DNA of 64,000 nt from Paludibacteraceae bacterium. Lineage in GTDB: Bacteria; Bacteroidota; Bacteroidia; Bacteroidales; Paludibacteraceae. Under the pieces are notes generated by a model. That model ran no database searches. It was not told where the DNA came from and worked only from the letters and a program-made list of their open reading frames with translations. Position numbers and translations under genes: made by a program. Shown piece after piece: positions 57,160 through 64,000 of this stretch; within the stretch, counting starts at the first letter, position 1; each line of letters starts with the position of its first letter. Location: the NCBI GenBank assembly GCA_017527495.1, contig JAFXPY010000001.1:62001-126000 (forward strand), read 5' to 3'.

Positions 57160-58579
57160 CTCCTTCGATAAGCACATGTTGCAGGTTGTTGAAGGCGTCT
57201 TTGTCGCCATTTGCGGCAGCGCGGCGCCAGCAACGTATTGCATTCTCACGGTCGCCGGTCATATAGTATGCCACGCCGAGCGCATTTTGTGCACGCTCAT
57301 CGTCTCTGACTTGCAATAACTTCTCGAGGGCTTCGGCGTAACGCTCTTGACGAAGCAATGCCGTTGCCTCATTAATCGTGATACCATTTTTGTCGGGCTT
57401 GACTTCATAATATACGCGCACATATCCTGAGTTACGCAACGGCGGCAAGATATGTTGCTTGATATATGCCCATGTGCGCCCATTGTTGAGCGACTTGAGC
57501 CATGCCTCGCGTTTGTTCAGATCAGGTACTGTCTTGATTATCTCAAGCACGCGTTGTTTGCCCTCAAAATTGTCTTGCTGAACAAGCCATTCAAACTCTG
57601 TCCAAGCCTCACCTCCACCGGCTACTTCAAACTCTATTCCTGTTGTGTCGATGCGTTGCTTGATGTAGTCGCGCAAAGCATTACCGCGGTTTTGAGCCAA
57701 CCACTCATTGTGAGGCACATTACCTTCTATTGATGCCAGACCGATGATTTGAATCACCTTAACAGCCGTCGTTGTGTCTTCCATCAACGAATTAATCATA
57801 TACATAATACGGTCGAGCGTGGCGGCGTTGTTGCTGAACTCACGGAGCAGCACAATCTTATCTAATGGGAAGTGAACATACAGGGCTCCTGAGTCTTTGG
57901 CTAAGACAACAGTCTTGTCGTAAGGCTTATAGTCTTTGAATTGTATAGCCACAGGGTTGTTGCGCACCAACTGAGCTGCGAAGGAATCAGGCTCAAAGGT
58001 GTCAATATCAGCAAAGTTCGGAATAAAAGGCGGCACAGTATCCACCGTGTCTGCCGCTACGGTGTCTATCTGAGCATACTGAACTGTGTCGATAGGCTCA
58101 ACCGGCTCGTGCAAAGGAGCCTTTGCTGCTGACAACAGAGCTGGCATAAACTCAGCATTGCAGCATCCTTCTTCGAGCACCTTGACGCAAAGAGACAATG
58201 AGTCGGTCATAACCCACGGATAGCGTTTGGCATTGATGCGTATCGTGTCGTTATACACAGCGTCTTTGCCCATACGCTTACCTTGTATGTAATCAGGCTC
58301 GGCGGCTTGACGATGGTTCAGGACATAATAACGATGCGTGATTTTCTCGTTGTCGCGACCGCGCACAAGAATCGACTGCAAACGCAAAGTGTCGTTTTGT
58401 CCGCATATCTGAGGTGTGAATGTCAGAGAATAGGCAGAACGCGGCTTGCTCATGGGGAAAGAATAGCGCACGACAACAAAATCGGTCGAGTCGTCAACCT
58501 CTATTGTCTGTGCTCTACTCGTAAGGCAAAAAGCCAAACAAACCACGCTTAATAATAATATGTATCGTATCTCTTTCAT
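57152..58579 (-). CDS. DUF3868/OmpA-like outer-membrane protein of the pilus locus
   Basis: The 475-residue product has a signal peptide (LLSVVCLAFCLTSRAQ) and an N-terminal DUF3868-like beta domain, then an OmpA-like domain. In the latter VHFPLDKIVLLREFSNNAAT (about 234-253) is followed by IIGLASIEGNVPHNEWLAQN and RGNALRDYI, the peptidoglycan-binding signature. A TPR-like C-terminus follows (LRQERYAEALEKLLQVRDDE, then ENAIRCWRRAAANGD). Proteins of this type accompany DUF3575 proteins and Mfa-like fimbriae in Bacteroidales and probably anchor the assembly machinery to the cell wall. It starts 164 bp after the DUF3575 gene. Confidence 0.82.
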   Translation of the reverse strand: MKEIRYILLLSVVCLAFCLTSRAQTIEVDDSTDFVVVRYSFPMSKPRSAYSLTFTPQICGQNDTLRLQSILVRGRDNEKITHRYYVLNHRQAAEPDYIQGKRMGKDAVYNDTIRINAKRYPWVMTDSLSLCVKVLEEGCCNAEFMPALLSAAKAPLHEPVEPIDTVQYAQIDTVAADTVDTVPPFIPNFADIDTFEPDSFAAQLVRNNPVAIQFKDYKPYDKTVVLAKDSGALYVHFPLDKIVLLREFSNNAATLDRIMYMINSLMEDTTTAVKVIQIIGLASIEGNVPHNEWLAQNRGNALRDYIKQRIDTTGIEFEVAGGGEAWTEFEWLVQQDNFEGKQRVLEIIKTVPDLNKREAWLKSLNNGRTWAYIKQHILPPLRNSGYVRVYYEVKPDKNGITINEATALLRQERYAEALEKLLQVRDDERAQNALGVAYYMTGDRENAIRCWRRAAANGDKDAFNNLQHVLIEGVK

Positions 58580-58591
58580 TTCTTGTTAGTT

Positions 58592-58743
58592 GTCAAATCG
58601 CTTCGCTGTTAGAAGTCAAATTGCTTTGCTGTTAGTTGTTAGATCGCTTCGCTGTTAGAAGTTAGAGATCTCTCAGTTCTTACAAAGCAATGATCTTACT
58701 TCTCACTTCTTACAAAGCAATGGTCTTACTTCTCACTTCTCTA
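58592..58743. repeat. 23-bp and 30-bp tandem arrays, opposite orientation halves
   Basis: Three and a half 23-bp units (GTTAGTTGTCAAATCGCTTC-GCT and variants), then two 30-bp units beginning TTCTTACAAAGCAATGATCT. The second half reads as the reverse complement of the first type (AAGTAAGAT-NN-GCTTTG-TAAGAAG). Both share words with the 32-bp array at 37.8 kb. Confidence 0.85.
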
Positions 58744-59379
58744 CTAAAATATCTGCCATACGGCATTAAATCCAAATTTAGGCATCACAAACCATTTCTC
58801 GTCGTCGCCAAGGAAGGATCCGCACCACGGACACTCAAATTTTTTGAACCATGTGTAGCCCACATCAAAACCGGCTTCTGCCTCAAGACTGAAGTGTGGA
58901 CTAACGACCCATGTCCAGCCATAGGCAGCACCGGCAGCAACCAAATCGCCTTGCAGACGATTCTCGCGCACGGCAGGGTAGAGCGTACCAATAGGAAAAT
59001 TAACGCCTCCAACATTATAGTGGCTATATACGGCATTAACTTCCAAGAAATCGCGCGCAAAGACTGTACAAAAATAGTATCTGAATTGTGGGGCAACGAG
59101 AATATGCCGCCATTTTGGAAATTTCTGGTCGCTCAGTGGCCAAGGATTGAAACCTACATTGAAGCCCACTGTCCATTTGTCCGCAACACGAGCCTCCAAA
59201 CCCAAGTTTGGAGTCAGCATTGCATCATACAAGATATTATTTTTCAGAGCTAAGTTCTGCGCCTGAACTTTGTTGCTAAAAATGCAAAAAGTGAGCGCCA
59301 GAAAAATTGTTAGGTAAATAATTCTTGTGTTGTGTAGTGTTGTATTGATGCGTCGTGTTTGTAAGTTGTTCATTATCAT
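58744..59379 (-). CDS. DUF3575-family outer-membrane beta-barrel protein
   Basis: First gene of the pilus operon. The 211-residue product has an N-terminal signal (IIYLTIFLALTFCIFSNKVQ, cut near VQA) and alternating barrel strands such as NNILYDAMLTPNLGLEARVA, KWTVGFNVGFNPWP and HFSLEAEAGFDVGYTWFKKF. It ends in a Phe. DUF3575 proteins are regular companions of Mfa-like fimbrial genes. The ATG at 59379 (or at 59373, in frame) lies 7 bases after a G8 run on the coding strand. Confidence 0.85.
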   Translation of the reverse strand: MIMNNLQTRRINTTLHNTRIIYLTIFLALTFCIFSNKVQAQNLALKNNILYDAMLTPNLGLEARVADKWTVGFNVGFNPWPLSDQKFPKWRHILVAPQFRYYFCTVFARDFLEVNAVYSHYNVGGVNFPIGTLYPAVRENRLQGDLVAAGAAYGWTWVVSPHFSLEAEAGFDVGYTWFKKFECPWCGSFLGDDEKWFVMPKFGFNAVWQIF

Positions 59380-59386
59380 ATGTTTA

Positions 59387-59394
59387 CCCCCCCC
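59387..59394 (-). repeat. G8 homopolymer at the ribosome-binding position of the pilus operon
   Basis: C8 on the plus strand, read as G8 on the coding strand, 7 bases before the ATG of the DUF3575 gene and inside its predicted leader. Slippage would change the purine run where a ribosome-binding site would lie. Confidence 0.9.
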
Positions 59395-59457
59395 ATTATC
59401 GGGATAAACTTGAATTTTTTTAATATTTGTATTTTAAATACCTTAAAAATCAGACTA

Positions 59458-59488
59458 CAAAATTACAATTATTTTTGATAATAGCAAA
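59458..59488 (-). promoter_or_regulatory. Promoter of the pilus operon
   Basis: On the minus strand TTTG (59488-59485), 19 bp, TAATTTTG (59465-59458). The predicted start near 59452 leaves a leader of about 70 nt containing the G8 run. It is the only consensus match I found between 59830 and the end of the giant gene on this strand. The rest of the gap up to 59765 is AT-rich without a supported gene. Confidence 0.78.
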
Positions 59489-59765
59489 ATATTTTTTATG
59501 TTTTATAACATTTTTTTACACCCGCGTGTGGTTGTTAATATGTTGTTAATAGTGTATAGTGTTGATAATAAGTTATTTGCGGGAAATGTTAAATTTTAGT
59601 AACAAATTGTTAATTTTTTTATTTTCTAATATTAGTGGTTTATTTGTGTGTTTTTTGTGGTATTTTTTTCGCTTAGCATTAGATTTTTTATAGATTTTGT
59701 TGTGATTGATGTGGAAAAATCGTCTTTAAAGCAAAAAAGCGAACAGAAAAATGCAATCAGCCGGG

Positions 59766-59797
59766 AAAAATGCAATCAGCCAATATTGGCTGATTGC
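59766..59797 (-). terminator. Terminator of the glycogen cluster, 26-bp perfect palindrome
   Basis: GCAATCAGCCAATATTGGCT-GATTGC (59772-59797) is a perfect palindrome; on the minus strand it is followed by ATTTTT. A direct copy of its left half (AAAATGCAATCAGCC) lies about 20 bases further along. It ends transcripts from the GH57 gene. Confidence 0.8.
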
Positions 59798-59829
59798 TTT
59801 CTCACATCTCGCTTCTTGCTTCTTATTTC

Positions 59830-61110
59830 TCACTTCTCTTTCCTCTTTCTTGCTTTTTTGAGTTCGGCTTCAAGGGCAGAGTTTTCTTTTTCGAGGTTGG
59901 TGATAGTTTTGAGCAATTCGTTGAGTTCCTCATTTTCTATTGTTGTCGGGTATTGCTCGTCTACGAGTTGCAGGAAGTCGGCGAGTACATTCATGTAGTT
60001 GATGAATGCCTCGTATGCAGATTCATAGTTTGTCCAGCCGGCATCAATATGGTTCATGTAGAGGAAATGATCGTCGGATTGCAGTATTTGCCAATCGCGT
60101 TTGAGGAGCATGTTTTGGCAGAGGTTGACGCGCTCGCTCACGGCATAGAGTTTTTGCAGTGCCTCTTGTTGCAGGTCGTTGCCGTTGTAGGCACTGATGT
60201 CTTTTGCTTCACCGCTCCAACTTGTAGTGTATGGCGAAACGATAGTGTCGGAAGAAGCAATTTTCTTTGTAGCCTCGCTTGGAGTGAGGAAACCTAACCC
60301 GCGTTCCATTGCGAAATAGGGCAGTGCTTTCATAAACTCGAATATGCCAGTGGTGTGGTGTTGGCGAATACCAAGAGCTTCGTAGCCCATCCAGATATTA
60401 ATGATAGGTTCTTCAGCCGGTGTTTCGGCAAGCCAATTGACGTATTTCTCAGCGTCGAGAGGGTAGTCTTTCCATGAATAGTCGGAGAAGCGGAAGGCGA
60501 TGTCGTCTGATAGTTTGGGATTGCGCATCAGCACTTTGAGTTTGTTGCTTGCTGCTGAGTTATAGACATAGTTAGGTGATTTCCACCCTAAGATATGGCG
60601 AGCACCTTCGGTTAGAATGGTTTTGTAGCCCATCTTAGCCACGGTGTCGGCAATCTCGTCGGAGTACATCAACTCGGTGTTCCATACGGCTGTTGTCTCA
60701 ACGCCGAATAGTGTTTTGATTTTTTCGGCATGCAGACGCAGTTGGCGTTCAAACTCATGTTGGTCGTAGGCCGAAGCAAGTGAATATGAATAAGGTGTTG
60801 CCAAAAACTCAACGGCTTTGGTGGCTGCCAATTCTTTGAACGAATCAATGACTTCAGGAGCATATTGTTCGAGCAATTCGAGCAAAATACCTGAAATAGA
60901 GTAGGCGCAACGGAATTTGCCATTGCTGCTCTTGATCATCTCAAGTATGGTCTTGTTGGCAGGTTGGTATGATTGACTTGCTAACTGTTGTATGCGTTCC
61001 TCGGTCTGGAAGTCATCATAATAGTAGTGGTCCTGACCTATCTCGAAGAAACGATAGCGTTTCAAACGATACGGAGCATGTAACTGAAATACAAAACAAA
61101 GGTTTTTCAT
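59830..61110 (-). CDS. GH57 alpha-amylase-like protein lacking the acid/base Asp
   Basis: Family 57 (beta/alpha)7 barrel related to bacterial/archaeal alpha-amylases. The 426-residue product has a region-1 block HAP (11-13) and region-3 AVWNTELMYSDEIA with the nucleophile E146. Region 4 reads INIWMGYEALGIRQHH: the residue that is Asp in active amylases (MDYETFG-type) is G242, confirmed at base level (GGC at 60387-60385). It ends in a Lys/Glu coiled coil (about 395-426). GH57 homologues without a catalytic residue are known in Bacteroidales. It probably binds or trims glycogen with altered chemistry. It is third in the cluster. Confidence 0.9.
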   Translation of the reverse strand: MKNLCFVFQLHAPYRLKRYRFFEIGQDHYYYDDFQTEERIQQLASQSYQPANKTILEMIKSSNGKFRCAYSISGILLELLEQYAPEVIDSFKELAATKAVEFLATPYSYSLASAYDQHEFERQLRLHAEKIKTLFGVETTAVWNTELMYSDEIADTVAKMGYKTILTEGARHILGWKSPNYVYNSAASNKLKVLMRNPKLSDDIAFRFSDYSWKDYPLDAEKYVNWLAETPAEEPIINIWMGYEALGIRQHHTTGIFEFMKALPYFAMERGLGFLTPSEATKKIASSDTIVSPYTTSWSGEAKDISAYNGNDLQQEALQKLYAVSERVNLCQNMLLKRDWQILQSDDHFLYMNHIDAGWTNYESAYEAFINYMNVLADFLQLVDEQYPTTIENEELNELLKTITNLEKENSALEAELKKARKRKEK

Positions 61111-61135
61111 ATTTTTACTATTTAATTATTATTTT

Positions 61136-61279
61136 TCTGAGTAATCTGAGTATTCCGAAAATTCTGAGTATTCTGAAAATTCCGAGTAATCCGAAAATTC
61201 CGAGTAATCCGAAAATTCCGAGTATTCCGAAAATTCCGAGTAATCCGAAAATTCCGAGTATTCTGAAAATTCCGAGATT
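61136..61279. repeat. 9-bp tandem array (18-bp higher order) between GT4 and GH57 genes
   Basis: About 16 units of TCCGAGTAA/TCCGAAAAT/TCTGAGTAT type. Alternation gives an 18-bp period for much of the array. It shares units such as TATTCTGAG and TATTCCGAG with the array at 52851-52954. No promoter match or ORF is supported here. Confidence 0.92.
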
Positions 61280-61299
61280 TAACTCACTTCACTTCACTT

Positions 61300-62562
61300 C
61301 TAATGTCTTTCGGCTATTACCTTATCATATATAGCGCGTACCTTGAGTCCTGCGTCACTCCACTTGATGTTGTTCACTTCTTCGCGACCTAATTCACGCA
61401 GGCTCTTGTACATGGCAGGGTATTTCACGATGGCATATATTGCGTCTGCCATAGCGTCGATGTCCCAATAGTCGGTTTTGATGGCATGTTGGAGAATCTC
61501 GGCGCAACCGGATTGTTTTGAGATAATAGATGGAGTACCTACTTGCATTGCTTCAAGTGGCGAGATACCGAAAGGCTCGGAAACGGAAGGCATGATATAG
61601 CAATCGCTTTCTGCCAGCATTTCTTGCACTTGACGACCGCGAAGGAAACCGGTGAAATGGAATTTGTCGGCTATGCCGCGTTTTGCCACAAGGTCGATCA
61701 TCTCGTTCATCTTGTCGCCTGAGCCAGCCATGACAAAGCGTACTCCGTCTGTTTTTTGCAGAACGCGTGCTGCGGCTTCAACGAAGTATTCCGGACCTTT
61801 TTGCATCGTTATACGACCGAGGAAGGTAACCACTTTGTCCTTGCGTGGCGTCTTGGTGAAACTATCAGCGTCAGCAAGCGGCTCGACGGCGTTATGTACT
61901 GTCGAGACTTTCCATTCCGGTTGTCCGTATTTCTCTATTACGGTGCGTCGGGTGAGGTTGCTCACGCATATAATATGGTCAGCCTCGTCCATGCCGCGGC
62001 GTTCTATGGCATAGACGGTAGGGTTCACATTGCCGCGACTGCGGTCGAAATCGGTGGCATGAACATGTATCACAAGCGGTTTGCCGGAGATATGTTTAGC
62101 AAACACACCGGCGGGGTAGGTGAGCCAATCGTGCGAGTGGATAATGTCGAAATCAAGTTGGTGTGCCAGAACAGACGCCACAGCCTCATAGTTGCCTATT
62201 TCCTCAACGAGGTTGTCGGGATAGCGACCGGAGAAATTGACACATCCGAGGTCGTCGGTGCCGATACGGTGGAAATCGTATTTGATGCCATTGCGAAGCC
62301 AGAAATACTCATCTGCGCTCATGCGACCGTTCAAACGACTGTTCACATAGTTCCAATCGTTTTCCTTCCACACGATAGGTACATTGCAGGCGCCTATGAT
62401 TTTCAGAAAAGACTGGTCTTCGTCGCCCCATGGCTTAGGTATAACAAAAGTAATTTGCATATCGGGTTGTTGAGCCATGCCTTTTGTCAGACCGTAGCTC
62501 GCTGTTCCAAGACCTCCAAGGATATGAGGCGGAAACTCCCAACCAAACATAAGTGCTTTCAT
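61300..62562 (-). CDS. GT4-type glycogen/starch synthase-like glycosyltransferase
   Basis: GT-B transferase that would extend alpha-glucan from a nucleotide-glucose donor. The 420-residue product opens KALMFGWEFPPHILGGLGTA, the family's donor/glycogen-synthase-like GGLG loop, and has VVTFLGRITMQKGPEYFVEA and the EX7E-type C-terminal block SEPFGISPLEAMQVGTPSII. Gene order debranching enzyme - GT4 - GH57 is a common Bacteroidales glycogen cluster. The 90-bp gap upstream carries an 8-bp repeat and no promoter, consistent with one operon. Confidence 0.9.
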   Translation of the reverse strand: MKALMFGWEFPPHILGGLGTASYGLTKGMAQQPDMQITFVIPKPWGDEDQSFLKIIGACNVPIVWKENDWNYVNSRLNGRMSADEYFWLRNGIKYDFHRIGTDDLGCVNFSGRYPDNLVEEIGNYEAVASVLAHQLDFDIIHSHDWLTYPAGVFAKHISGKPLVIHVHATDFDRSRGNVNPTVYAIERRGMDEADHIICVSNLTRRTVIEKYGQPEWKVSTVHNAVEPLADADSFTKTPRKDKVVTFLGRITMQKGPEYFVEAAARVLQKTDGVRFVMAGSGDKMNEMIDLVAKRGIADKFHFTGFLRGRQVQEMLAESDCYIMPSVSEPFGISPLEAMQVGTPSIISKQSGCAEILQHAIKTDYWDIDAMADAIYAIVKYPAMYKSLRELGREEVNNIKWSDAGLKVRAIYDKVIAERH

Positions 62563-62582
62563 ACTGTATTTTTTTTATTTTT

Positions 62583-62630
62583 GAAGATTTGAAAATTTGA
62601 AAATTCAAAGATTTGAAGATTCAAAGATCC
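62583..62630. repeat. 8-bp tandem array before the GT4 gene
   Basis: Six units: GAAGATTT, GAAAATTT, GAAAATTC, AAAGATTT, GAAGATTC, AAAGATCC. It fills most of the gap between the debranching enzyme and GT4 genes. Confidence 0.8.
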
Positions 62631-62652
62631 ATTCAAATATTCAAATCTTATG

Positions 62653-64000
62653 TTAATTTTCAAATTCTTGTAGTGTTCGCATAACACTTATTACGGCTCC
62701 GACAGATGCTGCAAAGCTTGGTCCTCCATGTCCTTTGTATGGTGGGTTGCCGTCGTAGAGCTCGTTGATAGTGCCGATGCAGAGATCGCTCATCTCAACT
62801 TCGTAACCAACCAGCATGCGCTCCATAAATGATTTGCCTGAGTTTTTATACACCTTCATGTAAGCCGAAGCGTATGCAGCAATGGTGCAAGGCCAAACCG
62901 GTCCGTTGTGGTAGTTGTGGTCGCGCTCTTTCTGACCGCCGATGTATTGCGGACGATAGTTACCGCTCTTCGGGCTTAAGGTGCGCAAGCCGCGAGGAGT
63001 GAGCAACTCTTTGGTACAGATATCAACAACGGCTTTTTGTTGTTTGCGGTCAAGAGGAGAGAATGGCAGACTTGCCGCCCAAATCTGATTTGGACGAACC
63101 TCTTTGTCGTGATAGTTGTCAACAACATAGTCGTCCAAATATATTCCGTTCCAGAAAGTATTGACAAATGACTCGCGTGTTATCTCCGATTGATATTCCA
63201 TCAAGTCGGCACGCTGTTCGTTGCCCAAAACACGATGAATGCTTGCCACGAATTTCAGAGCATTGTACCACAAAGCATTTATCTCAACGACATATCCTGT
63301 ACGCGGCGTGATAGGGCGACCATCCTCTACGCTGTTCATCCATGTGGCAGGGGTGTTCCGACCGTCAACAAACAAGAGTTGATTGTTATGCAATAATGCG
63401 CGCGGGTGCTCTTGTTTGCGATACATCTCAATGACGCGTATGCATATCTCACCATATTTTTTTGCTGCTTCCTCGAGCGAATAGAAGCGGGCGTATTGTT
63501 GTATGGCACGCACAAACCAAAGCAAAGCATCGGGTGCGTCCATGTCGGCAAGTTTAATCTTGTCATATTCCTTATTTATAAAGGCATTGATTTCGTCAAT
63601 AGCCGTTTCGTCCATGATGGCTTGCCAATATTCCGGTCGGTCGATCATCAGTGTGCAAGCAGGTAGCGCGAAGAACTCACTCCTTGCCTCGGCTTTGAAC
63701 CATGGGTAGCCGGCAAGTAGATAGCATTTTTTTCCTTCGCGTTTGTAGAATTGTGATGCTGAGTTTTTGAGGCATGCAAACATATCGGTGCGAGCGTTGC
63801 GGCGTTCCAGCTCTTTTTCCCAAATAGAATTTAAACTACGGACGCTAACCTCCGATATTCCGGCAGAGAATATGACGCTCTCGCCTTTCTTCAAAGGCAC
63901 CTCAAAACAACCGGGAACAAGTTGGTCTTCTTGATACTCATAGCCGCGCTCTTGCTCCTTGTAATACTCAATGTCTTTATACCAGTCGGGGTTGTGAGTA
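62653..64000 (-). CDS. Glycogen debranching enzyme (amylo-alpha-1,6-glucosidase type), C-terminal part
   Basis: Removes alpha-1,6 branches of glycogen. The frame stays open from the GTG at 63900 to the window edge (NPDWYKDIEYYKEQERGYEY before it), so the gene is cut at its 5' end and at least 449 residues are seen. The (alpha/alpha)6-barrel of the GDE C-terminal family is recognisable: LLAGYPWFKAEARSEFFALP, LLFVDGRNTPATWMNSVEDG, and PVWPCTIAAYASAYMKVYKN with ELYDGNPPYKGHGGPSFAAS near the end. It is first of the three-gene glycogen cluster seen here. Confidence 0.92.
   Translation of the reverse strand, partial: THNPDWYKDIEYYKEQERGYEYQEDQLVPGCFEVPLKKGESVIFSAGISEVSVRSLNSIWEKELERRNARTDMFACLKNSASQFYKREGKKCYLLAGYPWFKAEARSEFFALPACTLMIDRPEYWQAIMDETAIDEINAFINKEYDKIKLADMDAPDALLWFVRAIQQYARFYSLEEAAKKYGEICIRVIEMYRKQEHPRALLHNNQLLFVDGRNTPATWMNSVEDGRPITPRTGYVVEINALWYNALKFVASIHRVLGNEQRADLMEYQSEITRESFVNTFWNGIYLDDYVVDNYHDKEVRPNQIWAASLPFSPLDRKQQKAVVDICTKELLTPRGLRTLSPKSGNYRPQYIGGQKERDHNYHNGPVWPCTIAAYASAYMKVYKNSGKSFMERMLVGYEVEMSDLCIGTINELYDGNPPYKGHGGPSFAASVGAVISVMRTLQEFEN

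Noticed and set aside
57039-57233. Upstream extension of the fimbrillin ORF by 65 codons
   Set aside because: The extension covers the palindromic repeats and the end of the upstream gene, and would bury the lipoprotein signal peptide.
58690-59253. 187-codon plus-strand ORF opposite the DUF3575 gene
   Set aside because: Shadow of a barrel protein; it begins inside the tandem repeats and has no support.
60969-61334. Plus-strand ORF with repeated KIPS-like peptides
   Set aside because: Produced by reading the 9-bp array in frame; it overlaps two real genes at its ends.
61756-62592. 278-codon plus-strand ORF opposite the GT4 gene
   Set aside because: The minus strand encodes a full glycosyltransferase with known motifs; the antisense product has no recognisable feature.

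Overview
The window is a piece of a low-GC Bacteroidales (Bacteroidota) chromosome. The evidence is the phylum-type promoter (TTTG, 19-20 bp, TAnnTTTG) seen six times, A-rich rather than Shine-Dalgarno starts for most genes, a SusC/SusD pair, an Mfa/FimA-like type V pilus locus, a probable type IX secretion (T9SS) C-terminal tail, and the order secY-map-infA-rpmJ without adk. I cannot name the genus; a T9SS-bearing family (Paludibacteraceae, Porphyromonadaceae or Prevotellaceae type) is an inference.

Layout. 1-1014: 5' part of topA (minus), divergent from a lysophospholipid-type acyltransferase and an omega-amidase-like nitrilase; then a small acidic ORF facing them. 2.9-21.2 kb: one long ribosomal superoperon (rpsL-rpsG-fusA-S10-spc-alpha) with secY, map, infA and rpoA, started by one clear promoter and closed by a hairpin terminator after rplQ. 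It includes rpmD and rpmJ, which are very short. 21.3-24.8 kb: an exported transglutaminase-like protein, a small membrane-anchored protein, and hflX. 25.2-31.3 kb (minus): a family 2 glycosyltransferase, gpmI, and a tight block rsmF-like / exported TPR-like protein / Yip1-like membrane protein / smpB. 31.7-37.7 kb: a SusC-SusD-lipoprotein-lipoprotein operon.

38.3-59.4 kb (minus) is the most unusual part: an operon-like run of DUF3575 protein, DUF3868/OmpA-like protein, Mfa1-like fimbrillin, Mfa2-like lipoprotein, a third lipoprotein, and finally a single 14.6-kb gene for a 4864-residue secreted protein. That protein has seven parallel-beta-helix modules and a probable T9SS tail. I read it as a type V pilus system with a co-encoded giant surface protein. 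59.8-64 kb (minus): a glycogen/alpha-glucan cluster (debranching enzyme, partial; GT4 glycogen synthase-like; GH57 protein whose acid/base Asp is replaced by Gly).

From 24.8 kb onward many intergenic gaps carry short tandem arrays (8, 9, 23, 30, 31 and 32 bp units) or a dispersed CCCGTAGGGA-type palindrome; the ribosomal region has none. Two G8 homopolymers sit 5' of surface-protein operons and are candidate slippage switches. No tRNA, rRNA, CRISPR array, insertion sequence or phage gene was seen.
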